In this document: one piece after another, positions 25,218-37,846 of the stretch
Layout of the letters: the number at the start of each line of letters is the position of its first letter
Position numbering within the stretch: the first letter of the stretch is position 1
Origin: Siphonodentalium dalli
Lineage: Eukaryota; Mollusca; Scaphopoda; Gadilida; Siphonodentaliidae
Direction: 5' to 3'
Assembly (NCBI GenBank): GCA_032622095.1
Contig: CP136068.1
Span: 148,935,365-148,999,364 of the forward strand
DNA: 64,000 nt
Position numbers and translations under genes: made by a program
Notes under the pieces: model-generated
The model's input: only the letters and a program-made list of their open reading frames with translations
What the model was told of the DNA's origin: nothing
Database searches by the model: none

Positions 25218-26246
25218 GTCCAAGTCTTCTTGTACTAAAACCAGCTAAGATATTGGGATGGCGATGCTGGCGTTTAGTCCAAGCCCGCTTGCATACCAAT
25301 CCTACCACATGAGTTACGCCCACGATCTGTGGCGGGAATTTGTGGTGTATTTTACTCGATTTACCTAGCAAATCAATACATGATGCTATATACATCGGAA
25401 AGGCTTACATCTTATGGTCACAATGGTGTATAATAATCTTACTTTAATGTTAAATTACACATAGAATATTCCGGTTGATTGCCATAAACATCGATTTGTT
25501 TCTCTGTTTGTTTACGTTTTAACCGAAAGCCGAAATGGTCCGAATAAGTTCGGCATAATCCGCTGTTTGTTCTGGGAATTCTACTTTACGTTTCTATATA
25601 TAGCGCGGGTTTTCCGAACAAAAATGTCGAAAACCGATCGCCCGAAAGTCCAGTTTTCTATGTGCTTTCAGAACAATTCCCGCACTAAAAACTTAATGAC
25701 ATAATGGAGGATCAGAACGGTAGTTTTGTTGACAATTTTCGCAAGCAACTTGTCAAAATTGGAGCAAATTAGAACTCTTGTGTCTGACTTTCCATCCGTG
25801 TGATTTTCATCCATGTGCATTTTGACTTTGTGTTGATAAAATAATCGGAGAACCGAATCACACAGTTTCGAAATATAGTTCTTCCGTTTTAGTGGGACTT
25901 TTCAAACTTAAGGTTAAACATTTATACAAATTTTGTTTGATTTTTTGTGTTCTTAACAAGAGCAGTATATTGCTCTGTTCGCTTAGTATATATCTTAATT
26001 TCGCATTAAATTACCGTTTTAAATTCACAACTGATGTGGGTTTCAGATAAAATAGCATGTCTTCTGCGGAAAATATCCGTTTATTGTCGCAATTGTGATA
26101 TTTTATTTCATATAATTGTGGTTTTATTTGAGCGGGTCACTAACGCTTAAGCCGTGTCATAAGCGAGCATATAGGGCGGTCTTGGACTAAACGCCAGCAT
26201 CGCCATCCCAATATCTTAGCTGGTTTTAGTACAAGAAGACTTGGAC
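25218..26246. mobile_element. Perfect 66-bp inverted repeat pair around 0.9 kb
   Basis: 25218-25283 and 26181-26246 are exact reverse complements: each reads 'gtccaagtcttcttgtacta' ... 'ggcgtttagtccaag' on one strand. The interior has no recognisable gene. Perfect arms suggest a young non-autonomous transposon or a recent inverted copy. I found no clear target-site duplication at the borders. Confidence 0.6.
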
Positions 26247-28104
26247 TAGACAAACGTATGCATTACGTTGTACATATATATGCGAGCAATAATTTATAAC
26301 CAACCGACCTCAACGGATCGATTCGTTAAATCTTGCACCATAATCTCAACATGTAGCTAATGAATCACCCAGATATTTCGAAGTAAATAGTAGATGGTAA
26401 AACTTTTTCGATAACAGTATCAACTTAAAAGTTCGGATATTAGTGTTCACTAAATATATGCAAATTAGCAAACACCACAACAAAAGATTTATGATTACAG
26501 TACATCTTAGTGATGTGAATTAGCTGAATTACTGCACTGTGTGTGTTTGAAGATATGCTATAAGATCAGGCGGGCTACACACAAAAATGGCTCCCGGCCA
26601 TTACAATTATCGTGGCCACGACCATGCCCAATATATTCAAAGCACGGCGGCGGGGTTGTTACATGGGTAGTCAAATCCAACTTAATAACGAACCAAAGCC
26701 GGACGTTTTGGGTCGTATATAGACTATATCTGATTTTGTGACGTCACCAATTATTATCTAATACGACACTGCTTTTTTGCATTTTTGCGAGCACTTTTGT
26801 CGCATAGTAGATCAGTGGGCTTAACATATTAATGTCGTAATATGAAATAAACCTGTGCGTATTTCAATGGCCGGCGTTCCAAAATGAGGGGAGTTACTAT
26901 CGAAATTATGCACAGTGACGTTCATTCGTAGCCGCGGTTTACATTGTATTGAGAACATAATTATAACATATTATGGACTGTCAAATATTTGCATTGGAGT
27001 GGCTTAAAATATAAATGTTGCGTGCAATGGGAAAATCTCAATCACTCTGGCTGGGCTGGAGACAATACTGGAATCGAAATCGAAATTCTTGATGCAAGCA
27101 AACGTTATTATATCGCGTTTAAATTATCCTAATATTACATAGTACATACGTGAATCTGATAATCTCCAGATATCCTTCTATTTTCATGAATCGACAAGAA
27201 ACACATACTTATGAACAAAGCAGAAGATACATTCAGGTTATCGCAAATTCGGTCGATGGTGAAAGCTACATTATGATGTTGTTCGTCGAGTTTCGTTGAA
27301 ATCGACATGACATTGTATGAATGAAACGAACATGATGCAATCGACAAGCTTCTTCGTATAGTACACATCTCAATCGGATTGCGCACACAGCGTCAATAAT
27401 ATAATGGTTAATTTCAGTAAAATACTCCCCTCTAGGCAACAACCAACAGTCTTGACTTTTGAATATATTTCAGTTTGATGTTGGTACTTTATATTTTATA
27501 ATATTTTGTTAAAAAGGAATGGCTTTTAAAAGCTTTTTATTTAGATTTTAAGTCTGAGTCGGTGAGCTCGTGGTCTGGTTGCATTGTGAATCTCTGATTT
27601 ATCACATGCCTTGATGTATGATGTGATTGACCTAATTTATACACGAAATTGTTATACGTGTAGGACCCACTCTGTCGATGAACCCTTGTGCATGTGTGAG
27701 GTATAATATATCATAATCACACCACGATATAAGGCCTAAGTTAGTATTATTTGATGGGAATACGCATCTATGACGTTATTTTATAGGATTAAAACAACAC
27801 AGATATATCCCAGCTTTTGCGTGTGTTTAGCTGTGGTTCGATAATTACGCTAGTGTGTGGTCATATTATATACAATCTTCCATCATACATCCTTCGCTCC
27901 CATCTCAGTCAACCTTGCTCTAAACTTTCTATATATATCTAGTTCTCAACACAGCCCTGTATTTGATGCTGCCTATGTAGATCCGTTATATCAGAAGAGA
28001 ACTATTCACTGACACAGACCGGATATCCTTCACTGGTTGTAGTTATCCACCACTACCTTCTCGACTTGTCGATCGCGAATAATGGAGGTGTTTTCACATA
28101 CTAA

Positions 28105-28401
28105 GCGAACGTTTTATATAGATCTAAAACAGTCAGTTCTTTGTTCGGTAATGCTTTTAAACAACACGTTCGTTTAGCTACGGAGTCGATCGAACCAATT
28201 ATGATGCGGCTGTGTTATCTATTGAGACAATGTTCGAATTGTACGTGTGATATTAGCCAGAAAGACCTAGGATCCAGATCGATTCAATTCTTTCGACAAT
28301 GGACAAAATGCATCACAGCATTACCGTTTCAAGAGCGACAATTACATTCGCATCGAATGGGTGATATCCTGGCCGCGCGTCATGGGTATACATCACTGTA
28401 A
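28105..28401 (+). CDS. Possible exon, unknown protein
   Basis: A frame open from 28105 encodes about 99 codons of mixed composition (LFGNAFKQHVRLATES, CSNCTC, FFRQWTKCITALPF). It ends just where a good donor sits (CACT then GTAAGT, near 28398). There is no ATG in this frame near its beginning and no domain that I recognise. The donor and the cysteine pattern are the only reasons to list it; it may be chance. Confidence 0.2.
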   Translation, partial: ANVLYRSKTVSSLFGNAFKQHVRLATESIEPIMMRLCYLLRQCSNCTCDISQKDLGSRSIQFFRQWTKCITALPFQERQLHSHRMGDILAARHGYTSL

Positions 28402-29654
28402 GTTGTTAGTTAAATTCTACGCACGAGGCAATATTTGACTTATTAACAGTATGATGGTGAATTCTGCATACATTGGATGTGAGTAAACTTTACAATCATC
28501 ATCTATTGATTTATTTCAATGTATTTTATTATGTACCATCCAGGGTTCTTGCTTCCGCATGCCACATCTGCCAATGGCAAAACATAATTTCAGTTGTTAA
28601 TACAAAAATTAATTTGGCAAAATGTTGGCACGTAGGTTTCAATTTGTTTAAACGCATTCGAAAGTCACTTTCCGACAAACCGACAAACTGATATAATTGA
28701 CAAAATCGACATTCAAATATATGTGAATGGTTAATCGACTGTAGTTAAAATACGACACGATACATATGTAAATATGTGAAAAAGCGACTCTCTGTAAAGT
28801 TTGTATTGCGGTTGCCATAATAAACTTGTTTTTGACATTGCGGAGATAATTGTGAAAATTTACATTTTCTGGGATATTTTGTGGAAGAAATCGTCGCCCG
28901 GCGATGATTAAATTGCATGTTTTCCGTGACAGAGCACTGACATCTGATTCTAACTGATCGTCGGGGATCGAATATTAGTGACGAAATATTCACTTACCTT
29001 AAACTGGTTAGTAGTGGTGTCTAAGTATGTTTAATATAAGCAAAAACGGTGTCAGAATGTGTTTGCAATCTTTGACAACACAAATTCCTCGCCTCGGACT
29101 ATGCGACTTCCGGTTTTCGTTTGTGTCCGTTGATCCACTGTGAAACGTGAGCTCACACACCGGGTGAGGACGCCGCACAGCGGAACAGATGACAGACGTT
29201 TGGCGAATGCATTGCCATATACAACCACACAAATTGCTACTTTTCGGATAGTTTGCTACCTCATATTTCAGATAGATTATACTTCTAGTAAACAATGGCG
29301 AAAACGTCCACATTTACTTCAATTAGTTAGTATAATGGTGTGATATGTAACAGATATTTCCCAAGCGTGTGTAAATGTTCTAGTTGAATGGGTCTCGCAC
29401 AACGGGTAAGCTGAATTTGTTTGAACCACGTACAACGGATTTGGGAACTTTGTTAAAAACACATCCAACAAATACGGAAGGCATTCGACCACGCGATGAA
29501 TTGTCAGTTGTCTCTTGAACACATTTACATATTTTTAAATCCAGACCTCGTATTCTGTCTGACATGCACCTGATGAATTTTCCGCATCAAAGCCTGAATC
29601 ATATTTGCCGGAACAGTATCGTTGCAAGATTGTATCGCATTTGGCAAGTATTTT

Positions 29655-29739
29655 GATATTCGAACCATCTAACATGCACTGTCCAGTAATAACATGTGTC
29701 GTTTTCTTCATTGAAAAGCAGGCTGCTACCACTGAGCTA
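29655..29739 (-). ncRNA. tRNA-like A and B boxes (tRNA pseudogene or SINE head)
   Basis: On the minus strand TAGCTCAGTGGTAG (29726-29739) matches a pol III A box, and GGTTCGAATATC (29655-29666) resembles a B box. The distance is larger than in an ordinary tRNA, and the T-stem and acceptor do not pair well, so this is not a working tRNA. It may be a decayed tRNA or SINE head. Confidence 0.3.
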
Positions 29740-30054
29740 TATAAACACGATGAACATCTCCTCGTAGTTGAATTCTGCCAGTTTGTCGTATTAGGGGGGC
29801 AAAGTCCAGAGACAGTCTCTATGAATTATTGTGTTTTCGATAGGCGCCAAGACTCTTCGGGAAGAACTTCTCCGACGTTTTGTTACATAGCATCCCTCGA
29901 TAACTAATCCATAATCACCATGGACACCGCAATGCTGTTTCTCCTTTTTTAAATGTTCTGGAATTAATCCAGGGTGTTTCCTCGCCAAATAACCATAATG
30001 TACGGTATTTTCATTGAGGTGATAATACAAGTACTATAGTTCTTTGTCAGGGTG

Positions 30055-30860
30055 GTTGGCACATGTGTGGTCGATAGTGTGTTGTACACTCTTATAACTA
30101 ATGTGTAGAAACGATTACACATCAAATGTGTAAACCAGGTTACACACAGCAATGTTTAGTTTTCCATATAAATATATAGACCAAGGGCCGTTCTACACAT
30201 ATTATATATATTTTGTAACACACAATTGTGTAAGTTCGCAGAGCATGCGCATTGTGGTGCCTTCAGTTTCATATAGTCTGCTACATGACGACCATATTGT
30301 TTGAGAATCTTTTTTCGGAATACAATCTATATACGGCGATCGTAGACAAGGAATGTAAGTTAAGAATTCCGACTTGTGGGTATAGTATTGCTGATATATG
30401 AGGATTTATTTGTTAAAACGTTTATGCCCTTAGACTCTTGTGTATGATTGTTGTATTACGGTAATACTAATATTATGCAGCCACGACCCTGGTTTGTTCA
30501 CTTAAAACAAAAACACACATCACAGAGCTAAATATTACTTACCATTGTACGCCATGAAAACATATAAATCTCCATATATCATCAATGCCATATAGCCACA
30601 AGTCGGAATACTGAACTTAAATTCTTGTCTACGATCTGTATATGTAAGAATCTACACAAAATGTGTAAGGGATATATGCTAATTGTATGCACACCGTTGG
30701 GTATAAATGTGCATAAATTTACCCATTTACTGTGTAAAAAATGTTACACATGTTATATGAAACTACACATAAGCCACTCAAATATGTTTAAGATAAAAAT
30801 AATTATTAATGATTGTGTAGCAGGGCTACATATTTTGGGTAGAAAATCTATACATTAGTC
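30055..30860. repeat. Inverted-repeat element with TGTGTAA-rich ends
   Basis: 30338-30380 ('gatcgtagacaag' ... 'ccgacttgtgg') is the inverted counterpart of 30596-30636. Both outer flanks are rich in 'tgtgtaa' and 'ttacaca' words (30100-30230 and 30640-30770). The arrangement suggests one foldback or MITE-type element with an interior of about 215 bases. Exact ends are not visible. Confidence 0.5.
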
Positions 30861-31421
30861 ATACTTGTATCCACCTCCCACACCTATCTACTATACGTAT
30901 AACGCCTTTATCCGTCTACTAGGCGGATAAAGCAATCTCTACTAGACAGATAAACTGAAAATGATGCAAATGAAGAGGTCACGGAACTTTGGGGAGTTGA
31001 CCTCCGACAGTTGGCTCTGATGTCATTTAACTGACCAATGCTATCGCTTCGGTTACTACAGAGCGTCCTTAGAAACCCGATAAAATGAAAAGTTTTACTG
31101 AGAAAAAATGTCATTGTATCTCCAATAAATTGTTAATCTCATATTTCATGCAGACGATATGACCACTCATACATGACAAATTAAATTATGTCCCACATTA
31201 TTTAATTCCAATAAATTATAAAATTTTGAGATCGCAAAATAGCTTGTTCTTCGAACTCAAAATAACAAATTGCCGATTTTCGCGGATCAAAAATCATCCC
31301 GAGAAAAAGAAACAAAAAAATATAAAAAACATTACGTTAATTAAATCTCTCATTGGTTTCATTGCAGGCAAATATTTGACTTTTTGAACCTATTATATTT
31401 TACTTTTATGATTGATAGCCA
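30861..31421. other. Upstream of the recombinase relic
   Basis: AT-rich sequence; no terminal repeat or promoter recognised. Confidence 0.4.
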
Positions 31422-33137
31422 ATGAGACTGAAGACAGTGAAGTCTGAAGTGAATGCAATTTCAGTACAAAGTACGTCTGCTACAGTACACTGTACTGCAG
31501 TGATTGTTAATCTGTATACAAAAATGACTTTTAATTTGAGCAGTGATATTTATGATGAATTGATTGATATGGAGCAATTTGGTGATTTGGAAAAAATGTT
31601 TGCTGTCCCATATGAAGAGGAAGAAGATATAAAACCAAATAAAACTATTTTTCATCATGGACAATTGGACATGGACATGAGGAAATTATCACAATCCACG
31701 AATCGGTGAGGGATAATGAACAATTAAATTCGGATTCAGAATTAACAACATTACCATTGGACAATGCTACCCTTACCTCTAGTACGAGCAGTATGACCAC
31801 TCCCATTATACCGAGTAGTAGCATAATGAATATTACTAGTACTACTACTAGTGAATCTGAATGTGATGATGATGCATCTGAGACTGAAGTGACACCAAAT
31901 CAAGGACCTGAGACTGAGCGGAATTTTCTCGAAATCGATGATGAGTACAGAGATTTATTATCTTCTTTATCAAGGTTCCTCTTATCAGTTAGGAGAAGAG
32001 ATGGCGAGGAGTACGAATCGTCCTCGCTTCGGGGGGATAATATCCAGTGTTGATCGTCATCTCATGCGCCATAAGTATGGCGCAACTATTATTGGATCAA
32101 AAGACAACTGCCTCATAACAACGAGAAGAACCCTAGATGCAAAACAGAAACAACTAAAGAAGATTTGGAAAGGAAACAAGCCGAATAGGTCAGATCCCAT
32201 ATCTGACGAGGAAATCACAAAGTTGTATGAGATTGGACAAATAGGATCTAGCACACCAGAAAGTATTTTTGCACACCCTTTGGTTCAACCATAGCATTCA
32301 TTTTGGTTTGCGTGTCGTAAAAGAACATTACAATTTGTGCTGGGGTGATGTGACACTACACAAAGATTCGAATGGAAAGGAGTACATGAAAATCAATGAA
32401 AGACAAACAAAAACGAGAACAGGGGCCGACATAAGAAGTGTTCGTGAATCATCTCCCCGAATGTATTCCACAGGAATAGAAAATGATCGATATCCCATAT
32501 ATATATATATAAACTATTTGCATCAAAGAGGCCAGCTGATTATAAGAATGATAGTGACCAATTTTATATTGCGACAAGAACAGTTCCCGTCACAAAACCT
32601 ACCGACATGTGGTTCAAAAAGCAACGTGTTGGTGAACGGAAATTATCAGAAATTATGGACAGGATGACACTTAATGCAAACATTGATAATGGGAAAAGAT
32701 TAACCAACACCAGTGCCCGGAAATTTTTGTGTCAAAACTGCGGAAAAATAACGTGGCACCTACAGATATAGCTCACATCAGTGGCCACAAACATCTGGCA
32801 TCAATTAACAATTACTCATATATATCAGATCAACAGAAAGAACATTGCTCGCTGATACTGAGCAATTCCACATCATCTATCCATTCAGATAAACCCTCAA
32901 CATCAAGCACTGCTGTGTGTTTACCGGAGGCTGAAAACAATGACACATCCACTGACCCTCGAAAATCGGCATCATCAAACAGTTCTCAATTCGATGTCCA
33001 TAAACACTAATAAAATAAATAATTCAAGTACAAACCTGTCTATGTCGCAGAACATGCAATCGACGCTTCAAAGCATATTCCATGCTAACTCCATTACCAT
33101 ACAAAACATGTATATTAATCCTCAAAATCCGAACTGA
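31422..33137 (+). pseudogene. Crypton-type (DUF3504) tyrosine recombinase relic
   Basis: Reading across frames gives an acidic N-terminus (DELIDMEQFGDLEKMF), then YQLGEEMARSTNRP, TTRRTLDAKQKQLKK, FGLRVVKEHYNLCWGDV with NERQTKTRTG, a KKQRVGERKLSEIMDR stretch, TNTSARKFL and ISGHKHLASINNYSYIS. This is the order of the Crypton-derived tyrosine recombinase domain found in DUF3504 proteins (ZMYM2/3, QRICH1 and KIAA1958 relatives). The late GHK and the candidate nucleophile Tyr in INNYS are present. The position usually held by His in the HxxR box reads Thr (TNTSAR). The frame changes near 31679, 31960, 32268 (T run), 32500 (AT run), 32735 and 32950, so no full-length protein can be made from this sequence as given. 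Several shifts lie in simple runs, so assembly error should be excluded before decay is accepted. Confidence 0.8.
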
Positions 33138-33774
33138 AACTTTGTTATGATTTCATGATGAAAATTCCAAATCTGGACGAGGCCATATCCTTGGAGGGAA
33201 GTTTACTTTATTGTTGGAGTTTATGTTTTAATTGTGATTATATACTAAAACGGACGATTAATCAATAACATATGGCGATATTGTTATGTCATGATATTAA
33301 AATTGTAATCACTAGAATCTCGTTGACGTAGTATCTTTAGTGAAATTAGTCACCAATATTGCATGCGCCCCTATCTCGAAATGGATGGCATTGTACTTAT
33401 TGCACCGAGTGCAACCGTACTCTTCGTAAGTTCGAAAATACCGCCTTTCCCCCGATTAATGTGTTTAGTCTTAAAACACAAGTCCATCATAATTCGATAC
33501 GGTTTTGTGTTACTGTTTGATGGGAACTAGATTTGGAAATCGTATACTACACATTCCACCAAATAACTCAAGAGTTCAGACACAATACTAATTGGAACTA
33601 TTTTGTTTTACGAGTGCGCATGAATACAAACTGTTGCATAATTAATTAGTCTCTACTATACAGATAACATCGCTAAGTAGGTCATTGATTCCCTATACGG
33701 AGAGTGGATTTTGCGATGATTTTTTGGACAAAAACTGCAATGAAGTACGTTTAAATAAATTTCGGTGGATAAAC
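33138..33774. other. Intergenic, nothing recognised
   Basis: No gene or repeat unit that I can support. Confidence 0.45.
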
Positions 33775-33920
33775 AGAACATCCGCATAGTGTAGCTGAAT
33801 AAAGAATTTATTTTTGCTCGTATGTTGGCATATATTTGGCTCGCCTAGAGGCTCGCCAAATAGATGCCCACATACTCGCAAAAATAAAATCTTTATTCAG
33901 CTACACTATGCGGATATTCT
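33775..33920. repeat. Long hairpin, arms about 70 bp
   Basis: 'atccgcatagtgtagctgaa' near 33780 pairs with 'ttcagctacactatgcggat' ending at 33915. The arms continue inwards through 'gctcg' and 'cgagc' words almost to the centre near 33848. It is probably a foldback MITE. Confidence 0.85.
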
Positions 33921-34406
33921 CTATATATACTCCTCGCGGAACGTTCAAAGCCGCGTTGTATCATGATACTATCATCACAGTAATAATTCTGAAACATTAA
34001 CATCATATTAATCAGGTACCTACGGTAAGACATTGCTGTTTTGTATATTTATCGACGATTCTCGTAAGAATTCTCTTATAGTCCGGGAGCCAATAGGGGC
34101 AACCTTGCACCCGCCCCATGGGACTTAACTTCACCCCAATCATTTTGTTCCTTATTATGTCCTTCAACTTTTAAGCGATGTTAATAAGAAAAAAAAGTGG
34201 TCGTGTAGACTTCAGAAAAGATGGCGTCCATCCTGGCCGCCATTTTTCAGATCAGACCCTAAGTCAGTTTTATGCAAATTATAGCTGGAAAATCTAGTAA
34301 AATGTATACAAATGTATGTATTTTCGTGAAGCTAAGACATAATGACACTTTTTTGGCGCAAAATTGAAACTCACCCTCCAAGATGGCCGCCAAAATGGCC
34401 ACCGGA

Positions 34407-37400
34407 AGTTGAAAATATGACGTTTTTTCACAAATATCTTCTAGATCAGTTCATATTGTTTGGAACTGGTTGAGTAATATGACTTTATTTTGTGTTTTGT
34501 ATATTAACTGATCATTGGAGCGGCGTGTATGAATAAAGTATACAGTGAGTTGCTGAATTGTCATGTGTGAGGTGTATATGCAAGTACGGAAGGTATAAGT
34601 GGTCGTGTGTGTGGGTATTCGTATATCTGGAAGGGCTCACCATTGGTGAGGTGTATATGTATACCTGGATTGACCCTATGGTCATGGGTATGGCGAATAG
34701 GTATACATGTAGTGGCTGAATGGTCCATAGTGAGATGAATATGTATGCACTGAGTGAATGTATGATCGTGAATGTGGTGCATATGTATACATAGAGTGAC
34801 TATATGGTCATGTGCCAGGTGTAGGGGTACACCTGGTGTTCATGTATGGTGAATCGTGGCTGTATCGTCATTTGTGGTATGTGCGGGTATAACCAAGTAT
34901 GGCTGTATGGTCAGGTGTACGTGTATAAAGTGGGTGTCTATATTGTCATTTGTGTGGTGTTTATGTACATATTGAGTGACTGAGGTAATGGGTGGGTTGT
35001 ACATGTGTACCTTGGGTGGCTATCGCTTTCCACAATAACTCAAGGATATGTTAATCAATAAGAGGTCATGTCAGAGAGTTCTCCATCTTGATGGTGTTTA
35101 TGTACATGGGGGAAACGTTAAACGTGGAAAGCGTTAGCCACCCATATTATCACAGTCATTCCATATATACATAAACACCACAGACACAACAATATAGTGA
35201 CCCAATGTTTATACGTACACCTGACCCATTACCACGGATGACCATACATCCATGAGTCACAATGGAGGACCACCGGGTATACTCCTAAACATGACCCATA
35301 ACCATATAGTCACTCCGTGTATACCCATGCATTCACATCACGATTGGCCATACAGTAATCACCTGTATACCTATTCTCCACACAGATGGTCAAATAGACA
35401 TTCAATATATACATCAACACCACAACAATGACCATAGAGTCACCCCAGGTATACATATGCACCTCACCAATGGCCATATAGCCACTCGCTTCATACACAT
35501 ACCCCCACCCATACCACCTGGTATACTTCTTCACCTGACATATGTCCATATAGTCACCCCGTGTGTACCTATTCAAAACATTCATACATGATCATGGTCA
35601 ATCATTGTATACATATTCACCTCACCATTGGCCATGTCACTCCATGTAGCCCTATGTGTCGCACCATAGCCGAATAGCGACACAAGATATACTAATACAC
35701 CCCAGCTATGTCAGAAAAGTCACTCCATGCATATGTACCTCACCCATGGCCATATAGCCACTCGCTATATACACATACCCCTCGCTCATGACCATATAGC
35801 AACACGTGTGTATATCCGTATAACCTACACATGACCATACCGCCACGAGTCACCAAGCAGGGACACCAGGTATACTCATACATCTGACACATGACCATTT
35901 AGTCACTCCCTGTATAGATATCCATTACATTTATGATCATACAGTCACTCCTTGTATATCTGCATGTACTCATATCACCATTGACCATACAGTCACTACA
36001 TGTATACCTATTCGACACACATAGTCATATAACCACTCGATATATACATATGCAGCCCAGCCTAGACCATAGAGTCACTCCAGGTACACATATACAACTC
36101 ACCAACGGCCATTCAGCCCTTCCAGATATACAAAAAACCTGCACACACGACCACTCATACTTTCCATTCTTGCATATACACCTCACACATGACAATTCAG
36201 CAACTCACTGTATAATCATACACGCCATCCATGATCATACAGCTAATCCATATACACCCACCAATGATAATACATCCACGAGATATATAAATATATACCA
36301 CAAGAACACTCCCTATATACCCACACGCTCGATAATGTCCACACAGCTTACTCCAGGTATACATATACACTTCAATCATGACCGTACAGTCATTCCATGT
36401 ATACCTATACACATTACCCGTAACCATAAAATAACTCCCTATGTATCCACACACCCCATCCATGATCATACAGACAACACGTGTACATCCCAGCCATGAC
36501 CTTACAGTCACTCCATATATACATAATCAACACATAGATGACCATGTAACTATATTCATACACCACATCAATGTCCACACAGGCACATCGGGTGCACCCG
36601 TACTGGATATACACAACCATACAACATACAGTCACTCCATTCATACGATTCACCTCACACATGACCATGACCTCTCCCTGTATACATATACATCTTACAA
36701 TGGCCAACCCACATATAACCATATAGTCACTCCTTGTATACCTATTCACATCATTTATGACATACAATAACTCCCTGTATACCTATTCACCTCAACTATG
36801 ATCATCGAGTAACTCCCTGACTACCATCTTGGCATCCACCCTGCATCCAGTTGATATTTTTTGATACCATAATGGACCAGAATAGCCACATATTATGGTC
36901 CATCTCGGTTCCGTCTCAACGTTCTGCCCATTTCCATTCAATAATATGGCCAGAATCTCAAAAGAGGTTCTCAGCAAAATTCCATACTTTAAAATGAATT
37001 TGTCATGCCCCATACGGAATTGGGACAATCAGAATAGAACATATAGTTGTCAGTTAATTAACTAACACGTATAATAACCAAGTGAGTCACAATTTACTAC
37101 CTTTTCGGATAACACAGAGAATAATGTTCAGGATATATGTAAAACAAACTTTTTACAAATTTGGTTGCCATTTTGGAAGCCATCTTGAGCAATTTGGTCT
37201 ATAGATACCGTAGTGTGACACATTTAAGATAGACAAAAACAATAAACACATTTGAATCCAGAGACAGTTACATTTTACCAATGATAGTTGCATTTTACTT
37301 GAAAAAATGGTTTATACCTGAAAAGTTAATTTTTGCCGATATTTATGTCAAGTTGTTGAGAGAAAAACCAATATTTGTGGTGATGTCAGTGGTAACAATA

Positions 37401-37846
37401 GTAACAATTAACCATGTTGCATCATATATGTTAGTATTCAATGTATAGGAGGCAGAATAGCCAATTTTATACATCAACCACAACTTGTAAGCGATTGCAG
37501 GACACGCTGGGGCAATATTTACCATTTTCCATATTTTGGCGGCCATTTTGGCAGCCATTTTGAGCCAAAGTAAGAATTTTGGTCCCAATGAGTTGGAATA
37601 TTCATAGGTACTGATATGCCTCACTTACATTACAAAGTTCTGTTCATTTCTTGTTGAAATATGACTAAAATCCCAATTGTGATTTTTTGGTGAAATTTTA
37701 TACCATGTTCCAATAATTGCATATTTAATTGCTCCAATGATCAGTTAATATACAAAACACAATATAAAGTAACATTACTCAAGCAGTTCCAAACAGCATG
37801 AACTGGTCTAGAAGATATTTGTGAAAAAACGTCATATTTTCAACTT
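34407..37846. mobile_element. Foldback element with 115-bp TIRs carrying a satellite
   Basis: 34407-34521 and 37731-37846 are inverted copies of each other: left 'aagttgaaaatatgacgttt' ... 'ctgatcattggagc', right 'gctccaatgatcag' ... 'catattttcaactt', with few mismatches. Between them lie the satellite array (34540-36810) and a stretch (36820-37730) rich in 'gccattttgg' and 'gccatcttgg' words. The complementary 'aagatggccgcc' words lie just left of the left arm. I see no transposase and no obvious target-site duplication. The simplest reading is a non-autonomous foldback element whose interior expanded as a satellite. Confidence 0.65.
34540..36810. repeat. Degenerate satellite that reverses orientation
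   Basis: Short units of roughly 40 bases, or pairs of them, fill the array. Up to about 35010 they read 'ggtgtatatgtatacc' ... 'gtgactatatggtcatg'. From about 35145 to 36810 they read in the opposite sense ('catgaccatatagtcactcc' ... 'gtatacatatacacctcac'). At the switch, 'gggtggctatcgctttccac' (35014-35033) is mirrored by 'gtggaaagcgttagccaccc' (35124-35143). The His/Thr-rich peptides read here are translations of the satellite. Confidence 0.85.

Larger units (their letters stand above)
26247..30049. other. Intergenic, mostly featureless
   Basis: Apart from one possible exon (28105-28401) and a tRNA-like stretch (29655-29739) I see no gene, tandem repeat or hairpin that I can support in this 3.8 kb. 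Confidence 0.45.

Noticed and set aside
35933-36770. Open frames up to 188 codons rich in His, Thr and Ile
   Set aside because: They are translations of the degenerate 'catgaccatatagtcactcc' satellite. The opposite strand is equally open and units continue outside the frames.
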